This document shows positions 53,567-62,792 of a stretch of DNA of 64,000 nt, one piece after another. Source of the DNA: Luteimonas suaedae (GTDB taxonomy: Bacteria; Pseudomonadota; Gammaproteobacteria; Xanthomonadales; Xanthomonadaceae); contig NZ_VSSP01000001.1 of the NCBI RefSeq assembly GCF_008312895.1, positions 806,001-870,000 of the forward strand, given 5' to 3'. Positions within the stretch are counted from its first letter, which is position 1. The number at the start of each line of letters is the position of its first letter. The notes under the pieces are model-generated. The model saw only the letters and a program-made list of their open reading frames with translations, did not search any database and was not told the DNA's origin. The translations under genes and the position numbers were made by a program.

Positions 53567-56458
53567 TCAGGCCACCTTGTACTTGAAAGCTCCGTTCTTG
53601 CCGGCCGCGACCTTGATCTGTCCGATCTTGCCGCCTTCGGCCATGCTTGCCAAGACGGTTTCGGCAATTTCCGGTAACAGCGTGCCGTTGAGGATGTGAT
53701 CGACGTTGCGTGCACCCGAGTCCACTTCGGTGCAGCGCGCCAGCACCGCGTCGATCAGGCCCGCGTCCCACTGGAAGGCGGCCTTGTGGTTGGCGGCGAC
53801 GCGATCGCGGATCCGGCCCAGTTTGAGGGCGATGATCTGCGCCAGCACCTCGTCGCCGATCGGGTAGTACGGCACCACCTTCAGCCGGCCCAGGAACGCC
53901 GGCTTGAAATGCTTCATCAGCACCGGGCGCAGCGCTTCGGCCAAGGCGTCGGCCGCGGGAACTTCCTTGGCGGGCTTGTTGAGGCAGGCCTGCATGATCT
54001 GCGGCGAGCCGACGTTGCTGGTGAGGATGATGAGGGTGTTGCGGAAGTCGATCTCGCGGCCTTCCGCGTCGTCCATCATGCCCTTGTCGAATACCTGGAA
54101 GAACATCTCCAGCACGTCGGGGTGGGCCTTCTCCACCTCGTCCAGCAGCACCACGCTGTACGGATTGCGACGCACCGCCTCGGTCAGCACGCCGCCCTCG
54201 CCGTAACCGACGTAGCCGGGCGGCGAGCCCTTCAGGCCGGAGACGCTGTGCGCCTCCTGGTACTCGCTCATGTTGATGGTGATGAGCTTGCGCTCGCCGC
54301 CGTAGAGGATGTCGGCCAGCGCCAGCGCGGTCTCGGTCTTGCCGACCCCCGAGGGTCCGACGAACATGAAGACGCCGCGCGGCTTGTTCGGATCTTCCAG
54401 CTTGGCGGTCGCGGTGCGCACGCGCTGGGCGATGGCGTCGAGCGCGTGATCCTGGCCGATCACCCGCTCGCGCAGCAGGCCCTGCAGCCCGCGCACCGTG
54501 CGAATCTCGTCCTTGACCATGCGCCCGAGCGGGATGCCGGTCCAGGCGGAGACGATTTCGGCGACCACGGTGCCGTCGACCTGCAGCGGCACCATCGGGG
54601 TCTCGCCCTGGAGCTCGCGCAGTTCCGCCTGCAGGCGTCGCAGCTCGGCATGCTTCGCGGCGTCTGGGCCACCAACCGCGGCACCGGCGGCCGCGGGAGC
54701 GGCAGTGGTCTTGCCGCCTTTGCCTTTCGCGACTTTCGCAGCCTTGGTGGCGTTCGCGCGCTTGCCCGTTCCGCCGCTTTCGGGGGACGGCTGGGATGGT
54801 GGGAGCGCACCGGGCGAAGCCGCGGCGGCATCGATCCCCTCGGCTCCGGCCGCCCCCGCACCCGACCCCTCCCCCGCTTCCCCGGTAGAGGGAGTGCGAT
54901 CGTGACCCTGCTCAAGCTCGGCGCGCAGCGATTGGATCTGCTGCGCGAGTGCGGTTTCGCGCTGCAGCCGCGCCTCGTTGTCGGCCAGCACCTTGCGTGC
55001 CTGCGCCTGCTGTTCGCGCAGTTCGCCCAGGCGCTCGTCATGGTGATTCGCACCGCCCGCGGTCTCGCGCCCGAGCGCGGCGAGCTCGGCCTGCAGCCGG
55101 TCGAGATGACGACGCGTGTCCTCGATGATCGCAGGCGTCGCGCTCTGCCCGAGCGCCACCTTGGCGCAGGCGGTGTCGAGCACGCCGACCGCCTTGTCCG
55201 GCAGTTGGCGGCCGCTGATGTAGCGGTGCGACAGCCGCACCGCTTCGGTGATGGCCTCGTCGAGCACGCGGATGCCGAAGTGCTGTTCCATCAGCGGCAC
55301 GATGCCGCGCAGCATCGCCGCGGCCAGCGGCTCGGTGGGCTCCTCGACCTTGACCACCTGGAAGCGGCGCGCCAGCGCGGCGTCCTTCTCGAAGTATTTC
55401 TTGTACTCGCTCCAGGTGGTGGCGGCGATGGTGCGCAGCTCGCCGCGCGCCAGCGCCGGCTTCAACAGATTGGCGGCGTCGTTCTGCCCGGCCGAACCGC
55501 CGGCGCCGATCATGGTGTGCGCCTCATCGATGAACAGGATGATCGGATGCGGGCTCTTCTTGACCTCGTCGATCACGTTCTTCAGGCGGTTCTCGAACTC
55601 GCCCTTCACGCTTGCGCCGGCCTGCAGCAGGCCCATGTCGAGCACGTGCAGCTCCACCCCCTGCAGCACCTCGGGCACATCGTGCTCGGCGATGCGCCGC
55701 GCCAGGCCCTCGACCACCGCGGTCTTGCCGACGCCGGCCTCGCCGGTGAGGATCGGGTTGTTCTGGCGCCGGCGCATGAGGATGTCGACCAGCTGGCGGA
55801 TCTCGGCGTCGCGGCCGATCACCGGGTCGATCTGCCCGTCGCGCGCGCGCTGGGTGAGGTTGGTGGTGAACTGGTCGAGGGCCGGCGTTTTCGACAGGCC
55901 GCCCTGACCGGGCGCCGCGTCGCCGTCCGCCCCGTCGGCGGACGTCTGCCCATCGGCATCGACGAAGCCCACGCCCTGCCCCGCCTCCTGCGAACCCTCG
56001 GTCAGCTTGGCGAAATTGTGCTTCAGCTCGTCGCGCTTGAAACGCACGAACTGCTTGGAGCCGCGATAGGCCAGCTGCGCCAGGTCCGGCTCGGTCAGCA
56101 GCGCCAGCAGCAGATGACCGCTGCGGATGCGGGTGGTCCCTGAATCCAGCGAAGCCAGCAGCCAGGCGTGCTCGAACAGTGCCGGCAGGTGCTGCGAGAA
56201 CACCGGCGTGCGGGTATTGCCGGCCTTGAAGCGGCCGATCTCGTCGGCCAGGTCCTTCTCCAGCGTCTCCAGCGAAATGCCGCTGCGCCGCGCGATCAGC
56301 ACGAAGTCGCTCTGCGGTTGCTCCAGCAGCGCCAGGAACAGGTGCTCCAGGTCGACCTCGTAGTGTCCGCGCGCCATGCACAGGTTGGCCGCGCGCTCGG
56401 CCGCCTGCCGGCAGGTGTCGTCGAGCTTGCTGATCAGGGTCTTGAGATTGATGCTCAT
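53567..56458 (-). CDS. clpV: T6SS sheath disassembly ATPase ClpV (TssH)
   Basis: AAA+ unfoldase of 963 residues that recycles contracted TssB/TssC sheath. Clp N-domain 1-160 (NLKTLISKLDDTCRQAAERA, TRIRSGHLLLALL), Walker A GEAGVGKT near 237, Walker B ILFIDEAHT, middle coiled coil about 425-515, second Walker A GPSGVGKT near 700, Walker B VVLLDEVEKAH, and a C-terminal small domain. A region of about 80 residues (519-600), rich in Ala, Pro, Gly, Ser and Lys, extends the end of the middle domain. Typical TssH is about 870-900 residues, so this insert explains the extra length. Part of it is coded by a repeat-like stretch. Confidence 0.94.
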   Translation of the reverse strand: MSINLKTLISKLDDTCRQAAERAANLCMARGHYEVDLEHLFLALLEQPQSDFVLIARRSGISLETLEKDLADEIGRFKAGNTRTPVFSQHLPALFEHAWLLASLDSGTTRIRSGHLLLALLTEPDLAQLAYRGSKQFVRFKRDELKHNFAKLTEGSQEAGQGVGFVDADGQTSADGADGDAAPGQGGLSKTPALDQFTTNLTQRARDGQIDPVIGRDAEIRQLVDILMRRRQNNPILTGEAGVGKTAVVEGLARRIAEHDVPEVLQGVELHVLDMGLLQAGASVKGEFENRLKNVIDEVKKSPHPIILFIDEAHTMIGAGGSAGQNDAANLLKPALARGELRTIAATTWSEYKKYFEKDAALARRFQVVKVEEPTEPLAAAMLRGIVPLMEQHFGIRVLDEAITEAVRLSHRYISGRQLPDKAVGVLDTACAKVALGQSATPAIIEDTRRHLDRLQAELAALGRETAGGANHHDERLGELREQQAQARKVLADNEARLQRETALAQQIQSLRAELEQGHDRTPSTGEAGEGSGAGAAGAEGIDAAAASPGALPPSQPSPESGGTGKRANATKAAKVAKGKGGKTTAAPAAAGAAVGGPDAAKHAELRRLQAELRELQGETPMVPLQVDGTVVAEIVSAWTGIPLGRMVKDEIRTVRGLQGLLRERVIGQDHALDAIAQRVRTATAKLEDPNKPRGVFMFVGPSGVGKTETALALADILYGGERKLITINMSEYQEAHSVSGLKGSPPGYVGYGEGGVLTEAVRRNPYSVVLLDEVEKAHPDVLEMFFQVFDKGMMDDAEGREIDFRNTLIILTSNVGSPQIMQACLNKPAKEVPAADALAEALRPVLMKHFKPAFLGRLKVVPYYPIGDEVLAQIIALKLGRIRDRVAANHKAAFQWDAGLIDAVLARCTEVDSGARNVDHILNGTLLPEIAETVLASMAEGGKIGQIKVAAGKNGAFKYKVA
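54866..54893. repeat. Repeat-like GC-rich stretch in the clpV linker
   Basis: CCCCTCCCCCGCTTCCCCGG followed by TAGAGGG, an imperfect member of the CCCTCTCCC..GGGAGAGGG hairpin class, translated in frame as TPSTGEAGEGSG. Confidence 0.4.
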
Positions 56459-56579
56459 GCTTGAACGGATGGCTCCATGCTGGATCGATACATTCCCTTC
56501 CCGGCCGACACACCATCACCTGCCGCAACGGTCGGTATGGAGTCCGGCTCCACGCCTGCGTGGCTCGATGCGGGGGCGT

Positions 56580-57668
56580 TCATTGCAGCGTGTGGATGCC
56601 GTAGCCGGCATCGGAACGGGGGATTTCGGAGGGCCGGGTGCAGACGTAGCTGTCCCAACCCAGGCGTGCGCCATGCTCGCCGCCGATGCCGGCACCGCGC
56701 ACGTCCTCGGCCTTGAGCACCAGCCGCACTTCGTACTCCAGGCACGACCCGGTGAGCAGCGTCAGCCACTTGGCGAGCGCCTTCGCCGCGTCGCCGCCGG
56801 GCAGGAACGCATCGAAGCGGTCGCGATCGAGCGGACCGATCATCAGGCGCAGGCGCAGGTCGCGCTGCCAGACGCGATCGCCGGCCAGCGCATTGGCGCC
56901 GAGATTGGCGTTGGCCATGCCGAGCCGGGTCGTCTGGTGCCCGGGGACCTGATACCAGGCACCGACGAACTGCTCGACCCGGATGTCGATGCGGAAGTAG
57001 TCGGCGAGCATGTGTTGCAGGAACGCCGCCGATACCGGACGCTGGCGCACCCCACCGGCGTAGTAGGCGATCGCCTGGTCGAACACGTCCCCCTGCCCGT
57101 CCGCCATGCGGTCGCGCAGGCTCGGCATGCCGACCCCGGACAACGACAGCACCAGCGGCAGGAAGCGCTCGCGCCGGTCCAGCTCGTACTGCATCGCCAG
57201 CCGGTATTTTTTCCATGCCGCGTAGTGTTGCGCGAGCGCACGGCTGGTGAAGATGTCGAGGAAGGCTCGCGCCGCGCGATCGCGGTGGTAGACCTCGCGC
57301 TCGTGCAGCATCTCGGTGTAATGCAGCGGCAGCGCACCGGCGGTGCCGAGCAGCCCCATGAACGCCGGCGTGATGTGCACCTGGCCGATGCTTTCGGTGG
57401 CGATCGCGTGCTCGAGGGCGGCGCTGTGCGCCAGCGCTTCGCCTTCGGTGGACCAGGCACGCACCTCTTCCAGCTCGGCGGCCGGGAACCCGAGCGACAG
57501 GGTGTTGCGAAAACGGACCCGCTGCGGGATCACGTCCTCCGCCGTCGCACCCTGGTGGTGGAACAGCTGCTCGATCACCCGCATCGCCTGGAAGTACTCG
57601 AAGCGGTGCGGGTGCTCGAACAGCTGCTGTGCTACGCCAGGATCGACTCGCCGCTTCGCGGGTCGCAT
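56580..57668 (-). CDS. tssG: T6SS baseplate subunit TssG
   Basis: Baseplate wedge protein of 362 residues, partner of TssF and TssK. Family blocks are QQLFEHPHRFEYFQAMRVIEQLF, VRFRNTLSLGFPAAELEEV, ITPAFMGLLGTAGALPLHYTE, and VGAWYQVPGHQTTRLG with VWQRDLRLRLMIGPL. The ATG at 57668 gives the usual short N-terminus and overlaps the tssF end by 37 bp. A 121-bp space precedes clpV. Confidence 0.92.
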   Translation of the reverse strand: MRPAKRRVDPGVAQQLFEHPHRFEYFQAMRVIEQLFHHQGATAEDVIPQRVRFRNTLSLGFPAAELEEVRAWSTEGEALAHSAALEHAIATESIGQVHITPAFMGLLGTAGALPLHYTEMLHEREVYHRDRAARAFLDIFTSRALAQHYAAWKKYRLAMQYELDRRERFLPLVLSLSGVGMPSLRDRMADGQGDVFDQAIAYYAGGVRQRPVSAAFLQHMLADYFRIDIRVEQFVGAWYQVPGHQTTRLGMANANLGANALAGDRVWQRDLRLRLMIGPLDRDRFDAFLPGGDAAKALAKWLTLLTGSCLEYEVRLVLKAEDVRGAGIGGEHGARLGWDSYVCTRPSEIPRSDAGYGIHTLQ

Positions 57669-59467
57669 CGGACCAGTACCTCTTCGTTGTGGCTGGAGAT
57701 CAGGATGAGCTGGGTGAAGCTGTTGGCATGGACGTACAGGCCGAAGAACCGGTCGAGCACGTGGGCGAAGGCGGCGACGCCGGCGCCGACGAAATTCGCC
57801 TCGTCGATGGTCACGCGGATTTCGATGCCGCGGACGACGGACGCGAAATGCTTGCCCGACATCCACGCCGTGGTCGGTCGATGCTCGAGACCGACGATGC
57901 CCTCGATCTGGCGGCCGGACACGCTGCTGGCCGAAAGATCGTACAGCCGCAGCATTTCCTTGAGCGCGGGCAGTCCGCTCTGGGTCAGCGACAGATGGTT
58001 CAACGCCAGGTGTGAGATCAGCCGCCAGTGCGCACCGCGGCCGCGACGGAACCGCAGCGGCCGGCTGGGCTTGCGCAGCAGGCTGATCGTGCGCGCGGGG
58101 CTTCCGCCCTCGATGCTCAGGTCACCGCCGGACACGCCGTAAGCCAGGTGCGTGGGCAGGTCGCGATTGCTGCAGGTCAGCTCGATGCTGACCACGTCGG
58201 TCTTCGGCACCGTCGGGTTGAAGTCCAGGTCGACGAACGACAATTCCGTTTCATAGCCGGGGCTGTGCCGGGCGACGGCCTCGTCCCGGCGCGACAGCCA
58301 GTAATGCCCGGTCTTGTCCGGATCCTCGCCGTGATGCAAGGAATAGAACGGCCGGAATTCCTGGACCTGCTCGCCCTGTGGAGTCTGGCGGACGCGCTTG
58401 ACAGAATCGATCGAATGGATTTCGTAGGCGAACGCGCGCCGCGCATCGGCGACCACCGGATAGTGGGTCGTGCGCTGGGTGACGCGAATCGGCTCGCCGT
58501 GCTGACCGAACAGGTTGACCACCGGCGTGCAGCCGGAGAGCACATTGTCGCGGCTCAAACCCTCCAGCACCCGGCTCGAGGGCTGGTCTGGCGGCATCGC
58601 CCGCAGGATCAGGTGCAGGGTGAAGCCACGGCTCGCCTGCGCGCTCACCGGCTTCAGGTCGAGATCGAAGAAGCCGAACTTCTCCGGGAACGCGAACAGC
58701 TCGGTCAGCAGCCGGTAGGCGGGATGGGCGCGCGCAGGGAAATCGATCAGCGCCTCGTCTGCGGTGAACCCGACCGGCCGCAGCGGCACCGCTTCCAGCC
58801 GTCGCCAGCGGCCATCACGGTCGGCCTCGACATAGGCATTGGCGACCTGTAGCGACAGCGCGTCGCGCAGCGCCGCGCAAAACGAAGGTTCGCCATCGAC
58901 GAACAGGCGCAGCGCCTCGCTGCCGAGCTTGGCGAACGACACCTGGTCCGACAACAGCTCGAAGGTCAGCGAGATCTGCGCGCCCGACCCCGGCGGCAGG
59001 TTGACCGCCATCGGCGCCTCGGCGACGGCGCGATACTCGGCCGACCGCAGCACGATCGGCGCCAGCTGCACGTCGTAGGCCGTGCGGAAACGGCAGTTGA
59101 CCCCCCGCACCGGACGCGACTGCAGCTGCGTGCCGCGCGGGATGCGCACCGGTGCGCTCAGCTTCGCCGCCGCGGGCCCCATGTCGAAACGGGCGATCGA
59201 GCACGACGGGAACGGCCGCAGGTAGTGCGGATACATCACTTCCAGCAGCGCGTCGGTGAACTCGGGGTAGTCGTCCTCGATCCGCTTCGACACCCGTGCG
59301 CTGAGCAGCGCGAACGACTCGATCAGGCGCTCGACATGCGGATCCTGGCTGCCGTCCGCCGACAGCAGCAGACGCCCGGCGATCTTGGGGTAGCGCTCGG
59401 CGAACTCGCGCCCATAACGGCGCAGGAAGGCCAGTTCGCGCTCGTAGAACGGCAGCAGGTCCTGCAT
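57632..59467 (-). CDS. tssF: T6SS baseplate subunit TssF
   Basis: Baseplate protein of 611 residues. It begins with the hallmark MQDLLPFYERELAFLRRYGREFAERYP, followed by HVERLIESFALLSARVSKRIEDDYPEFTDALLEVMYPHYLRPFPS. Later blocks are CTPVVNLF (about 305) and the C-terminal ASVVRGIEIRVTIDE and FVGAGVAAFAHVLDRFFGLYVHANSFTQL. One base separates the tssE stop from this ATG (TGAGATG), so translation is coupled. The open frame extending to 59704 overlaps tssE and is rejected. Confidence 0.94.
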   Translation of the reverse strand: MQDLLPFYERELAFLRRYGREFAERYPKIAGRLLLSADGSQDPHVERLIESFALLSARVSKRIEDDYPEFTDALLEVMYPHYLRPFPSCSIARFDMGPAAAKLSAPVRIPRGTQLQSRPVRGVNCRFRTAYDVQLAPIVLRSAEYRAVAEAPMAVNLPPGSGAQISLTFELLSDQVSFAKLGSEALRLFVDGEPSFCAALRDALSLQVANAYVEADRDGRWRRLEAVPLRPVGFTADEALIDFPARAHPAYRLLTELFAFPEKFGFFDLDLKPVSAQASRGFTLHLILRAMPPDQPSSRVLEGLSRDNVLSGCTPVVNLFGQHGEPIRVTQRTTHYPVVADARRAFAYEIHSIDSVKRVRQTPQGEQVQEFRPFYSLHHGEDPDKTGHYWLSRRDEAVARHSPGYETELSFVDLDFNPTVPKTDVVSIELTCSNRDLPTHLAYGVSGGDLSIEGGSPARTISLLRKPSRPLRFRRGRGAHWRLISHLALNHLSLTQSGLPALKEMLRLYDLSASSVSGRQIEGIVGLEHRPTTAWMSGKHFASVVRGIEIRVTIDEANFVGAGVAAFAHVLDRFFGLYVHANSFTQLILISSHNEEVLVRCDPRSGESILA

Positions 59468-59468
59468 C

Positions 59469-59954
59469 TCAGGCCGCCTGGCGCCGCAGACGGCTGACCG
59501 AATACTGCAGGGTCGTCGGCTGCAACATGGCATCGAAACTGACCGCCTCGCGCGCCGGCTGCAGGTCCAGCAGTCCGTGAATGGTGAAATGCAACCCGGT
59601 CCCCATGTGCGTGTCCGAATCCAGCCGCACCTGCACGTTGTGCAGCCGGCGCTCGTGGCGGGCGATCGCCTGCTCCAGCGAACGGCAGATCGCCGCGCGG
59701 TCATAGGCGTTGGCCAGACTCATCGAAGAAAAGTCGCACAGGCCGTACGTCATCAGCGACTGGCGGCAGTTCGGGTACTCGCCCAGGTCATCCTCGGAGA
59801 ACGCGGATCGGCTGTTGAGCAGCCCCTCCAGGTCGCGGGCAACGGATTCCTTGTACTGCTCCACGGAAATCGACTTGAACACGTTGTCGCCGGGCTTGGC
59901 CCGCGGCGTGTCGTCGAGCAGTTTTTCCAGCAGGCTCGGTTCGAATCCCTTCAT
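59469..59954 (-). CDS. tssE: T6SS baseplate subunit TssE (gp25-like)
   Basis: Protein of 161 residues homologous to phage T4 gp25. Typical blocks are SLLEKLLDD at the start, DLEGLLNSRSAF, YGLCDFSS and RRLHNVQVRLD, followed by the gp25 core LHFTIHGLLDL. The EPR motif expected in this family is not obvious near LEQAIARHERRL. It is the first of the tssEFG run, 166 bp after hcp. Confidence 0.9.
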   Translation of the reverse strand: MKGFEPSLLEKLLDDTPRAKPGDNVFKSISVEQYKESVARDLEGLLNSRSAFSEDDLGEYPNCRQSLMTYGLCDFSSMSLANAYDRAAICRSLEQAIARHERRLHNVQVRLDSDTHMGTGLHFTIHGLLDLQPAREAVSFDAMLQPTTLQYSVSRLRRQAA

Positions 59955-60086
59955 TGACCGTCATACCTCATAAGCGGCTTGTCCAGCCGCGCGACCTCGA
60001 TACCGGACCTGCGGCCGTGATCGCGCTTCCTGCGACCCGGCCGCGGCGGCGCATTCCATGCGCTGTGCGCGACGTCCGGGCCAAAT

Positions 60087-60111
60087 GCGGTGGCGCGTGC
60101 AGCGCCACCGC
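60087..60111 (-). terminator. Hairpin just after hcp
   Basis: Perfect 10-bp stem GCGGTGGCGC/GCGCCACCGC, five-base loop, ten bases after the hcp stop, followed on the minus strand by ATTTGG. It is probably an attenuator or 3' stabiliser keeping hcp mRNA above tssEFG (inference). Confidence 0.55.
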
Positions 60112-60120
60112 AAAGCGTCA

Positions 60121-60618
60121 TCAGGCCGTGTAGTTGGGAACGTTCTTGATGGCACTCCACTGCGCAACGGTCTTGCCGCCGACGCCGCCTTCGGGCTTCT
60201 GCTGGTTGTAGGTCCAGCGGATGGCGCCGAAGCTCAGCTGTACGACTTCCTGCGGCATGCCGTCTTCGTCGACGGTGGTCGTGACGCGATGGACCAGTAC
60301 GTTCAGCAGCTCGACTGCGTAGTAGTTGAGCGCGTTACCGTCCTTGTCGGCACGCATGAATTCCATGCGGGCCTTGGGGAAGGTCGTACCGTTCGCGCAC
60401 GCCTGGTTCAGGGCGGTGGTGGACAGGTCGATCGACTTGACGATCTCGATTGGCGACAGGTTCACGCGTGCCGCGGACTGGCCACCGGAGGTGGACGCCG
60501 TGGCCGAGCGCGGCTGCAGCAGATCCTGCGAGAACGACTTGATCTCGATCCAGTTCGGGTGCTTGTCGTCCCGCGATTCGCCCTTGATGGTATCGATTGA
60601 GAGGAATGCATGTTGCAT
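60121..60618 (-). CDS. hcp: T6SS inner tube protein Hcp (TssD)
   Basis: Secreted tube ring subunit of 165 residues. Family features are the short N-terminus AFLSIDTIKGESRD, NWIEIKSFSQDLLQPRS, EIVKSIDLSTTALNQACANG and PQEVVQLSFGAIRWTYNQQ. There is no signal peptide, as expected. AAGGA lies before the ATG. It is flanked by hairpins on both sides, separating its expression from tssBC and tssEFG. Confidence 0.94.
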   Translation of the reverse strand: MQHAFLSIDTIKGESRDDKHPNWIEIKSFSQDLLQPRSATASTSGGQSAARVNLSPIEIVKSIDLSTTALNQACANGTTFPKARMEFMRADKDGNALNYYAVELLNVLVHRVTTTVDEDGMPQEVVQLSFGAIRWTYNQQKPEGGVGGKTVAQWSAIKNVPNYTA

Positions 60619-60690
60619 ATCTTGGTTTCCTTGTTCCGATCTTCCGTGAGATTGAGGTCGCCGGGCAACGGCCCGACAGTCGGTTACGAA

Positions 60691-60706
60691 CCGCCCCGCG
60701 GGGCGG
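60691..60706 (-). terminator. Hairpin between tssC and hcp
   Basis: CCGCCCCGCGGGGCGG, a perfect 16-bp palindrome about 50 bp after the tssC stop, followed by TTCG on the minus strand. It is a possible RNA processing or partial termination site. Confidence 0.4.
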
Positions 60707-60757
60707 CTGCGTCACTGCAAATGCGGGATCTCCGTCCCTTGACGCTACGAAAAAGCG

Positions 60758-62248
60758 TTACGACTTCTTGGCACCGGCCGGCAGTTCGGCCACCAGTCGC
60801 AACGAAACGGACAGCTCGTCGAGCTGGAAATGCGGCCTGATGAAGGCCACGGCACGGTAGACACCGGGCTTGCCCGGCACTTCCGAAACCTGGATGGAGG
60901 CTTCGCGCAGCGGGTACTGCGCCTTGGCCTCCTGCGATGCGTTGTCGTCGAGCAGCACGTACTGGGCGATCCAGCGATTGAGGAAGTCCTCGACGTTGCC
61001 CGCCGAAGCGAAGCTGCCGATCTTCTCGCGCATCATCGCCTTCAGGTAGTGGGCGATGCGCGACACCGCGAAGATGTACTGCAGCTGCGCCGACAGGATG
61101 GCGTTGGCGTTGGCCGAGTCGGTGTTGTACTTCTTCGGCTTCTGCGCCGACTGCGCGCCGAAGAAGGCGGCGTAGTCGGTGTTCTTGCAGTGCACCAGCG
61201 GGATGAAGCCGAGGTCGCTGAGTTCCTTCTCGCGGCGGTCGGTGATCGCGATCTCGGTCGGGCACTTGAGCGCGACCTCGCCGTCGTCGGTACGGAAGGT
61301 ATGCGTGGGCAGGTCCTCGACCAGACCGCCGCCCTCGACGCCACGGATCGCCGCACACCAGCCGAAGTCCTCGAACGCGTGCGTCAGGCGCGCACCCATC
61401 GCATAGGCGGTGTTGCACCACAGGTACTTGCCATGGTGGGTGGCCTCGACCTCCTCGACAAAGTTGAAGCCCTCCACCGTGGTGCCGTCCTTCGGGTTGT
61501 ACGGCAGGCGGCCGAGGAAGCGCGGCAGGGTCAGGCCGACATAGCGGCTGTCCTCCGACTCGCGGAACGACTTCCACTTGGCGTACTCGACGGTGTCGAA
61601 GATCTTCGCCAGGTCGCGCGGCTTGCCCAGGTCGGTGAAGCTCTCCAGGCCGAACATGTCCTCGGAGGCCGCGGTGATGTACGGCGCGTGCGCGGCTGCG
61701 GCCACGTGCGACATCTGCTCGATGAAGTACATGTCCTCCGGCTGGCGGCCGATGTGGTAGTCGCCGATCAGGGCGCCGAACGGCGCACCACCGAAGGTGC
61801 CGAACTCCTCCTCGTAGACCTTCTTGAACAGCGCGCTCTGGTCGAAGTCGATCGCCGACTTGAAGTCGCGCACCAGGTCCTTCTGCGGCGCGTTCATGAC
61901 CTTGACCTTCATCATTGGCCCGGTCGACGTCTGCTGGCACAGGTAGTGCAATCCGCGCCAGCTGCTTTCCAGCTTCTGGAACTCCGGCACGTGCATCACT
62001 GCGCTCAGCTGCTCGGAAATGATGCGGTCGAGTTCGGCGACGCGCGCATCGAGGGTGAGGTTGAGGTTGTCGGAAACGACGACGGTGCCGTCCAGCACCT
62101 CCTTCGCCAGCTCCGAGATGATGTCCTTGGCGCGCTGGTGCTCGGCGCTGGACTTGGCCACCTTGCTCTGCTCGACGATCTGGTCGAGCAGACCGGCCTC
62201 GGTGACGGTGGCGGCTTCTTGCGTTGCGGTCGTCGCTTCTGCGGCCAT
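60758..62248 (-). CDS. tssC: T6SS sheath large subunit TssC (VipB)
   Basis: Contractile sheath protein of 496 residues. It has LESSWRGLHYLCQQT, ALIGDYHIGRQPEDM, FGLESFTDLGKPRDLAKIF, YVGLTLPRFLGRLPYN, GWCAAIRGVEGGGLVEDLP and the C-terminal IQVSEVPGKPGVYRAVAFIRPHFQLDELSVSLRLV. All are standard for EvpB/VipB. It pairs with TssB (3-bp gap) to form the sheath that contracts and is recycled by ClpV. Confidence 0.96.
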   Translation of the reverse strand: MAAEATTATQEAATVTEAGLLDQIVEQSKVAKSSAEHQRAKDIISELAKEVLDGTVVVSDNLNLTLDARVAELDRIISEQLSAVMHVPEFQKLESSWRGLHYLCQQTSTGPMMKVKVMNAPQKDLVRDFKSAIDFDQSALFKKVYEEEFGTFGGAPFGALIGDYHIGRQPEDMYFIEQMSHVAAAAHAPYITAASEDMFGLESFTDLGKPRDLAKIFDTVEYAKWKSFRESEDSRYVGLTLPRFLGRLPYNPKDGTTVEGFNFVEEVEATHHGKYLWCNTAYAMGARLTHAFEDFGWCAAIRGVEGGGLVEDLPTHTFRTDDGEVALKCPTEIAITDRREKELSDLGFIPLVHCKNTDYAAFFGAQSAQKPKKYNTDSANANAILSAQLQYIFAVSRIAHYLKAMMREKIGSFASAGNVEDFLNRWIAQYVLLDDNASQEAKAQYPLREASIQVSEVPGKPGVYRAVAFIRPHFQLDELSVSLRLVAELPAGAKKS

Positions 62249-62251
62249 GGT

Positions 62252-62752
62252 TTACTCCTGGTCCTCGCTGCCGAGTTTCTTCAGCTGCTCGGTATTGGTG
62301 AGCACATCGTTCAGCAGGTCCTCGAGCTTCTCGTTACCGGCCAGCTTGTTGCGCAGGTCGGCCAGCTTGGAGCGCGACTCGAGCAGCCGACGCAGTGGTT
62401 CGACCTGCTCGACCACGGCCTCGGGCCGGAAGTCGTCGATCGAGTTGAACTTCAGTTCCACCGCGAACTCGCCGCCCTCGTCGCTGATCTTGTTGGGCAC
62501 GCGATAGACGGCGCGCGGCGCCATGCCCTCCAAGACCTCGTCGAAGTTGTCGAGGTCGACGTTGACGAACTTGCGGTCCTTCAGCTTGGGCAGCGGCTGC
62601 TCGGGCTTGCCGCTGAAATCGCCGAGCACGCCAACCACGAACGGCAGCTCCTTCTGCTCGATCGCGTCGCCCTTCTCGACGTCGTAGGTCAGCTGCACGC
62701 GCGGCGGGCGCACCTTCTGCAGGCGCTTCTGGACACTATCCTTCTTGGCCAT
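62252..62752 (-). CDS. tssB: T6SS sheath small subunit TssB (VipA)
   Basis: Protein of 166 residues. Family features are RVQLTYDVEKGDAIEQKELPFVVGVLGDFSG, FVNVDLDNFDEVLEGMAPR, and a C-terminal helix RLLESRSKLADLRNKLAGNEKLEDLLNDVL that is contacted by ClpV in other systems. It is translated immediately before tssC. Confidence 0.95.
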   Translation of the reverse strand: MAKKDSVQKRLQKVRPPRVQLTYDVEKGDAIEQKELPFVVGVLGDFSGKPEQPLPKLKDRKFVNVDLDNFDEVLEGMAPRAVYRVPNKISDEGGEFAVELKFNSIDDFRPEAVVEQVEPLRRLLESRSKLADLRNKLAGNEKLEDLLNDVLTNTEQLKKLGSEDQE

Positions 62753-62792
62753 CTCACTCGTCTCCTGACGATGGGTCGGGCGGAACGAACTC

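Noticed and set aside
53696-56143. Long plus-strand frames opposite clpV, tssC, the DeaD helicase and the S9 peptidase
   Set aside because: High GC content keeps antisense frames open. The opposite strand holds clear family motifs in every case.
56481-56492. TGGATCGATACA before clpV, resembling the mannoside operator
   Set aside because: It has only a partial right arm, lies within an operon of unrelated function, and one such match is expected by chance.
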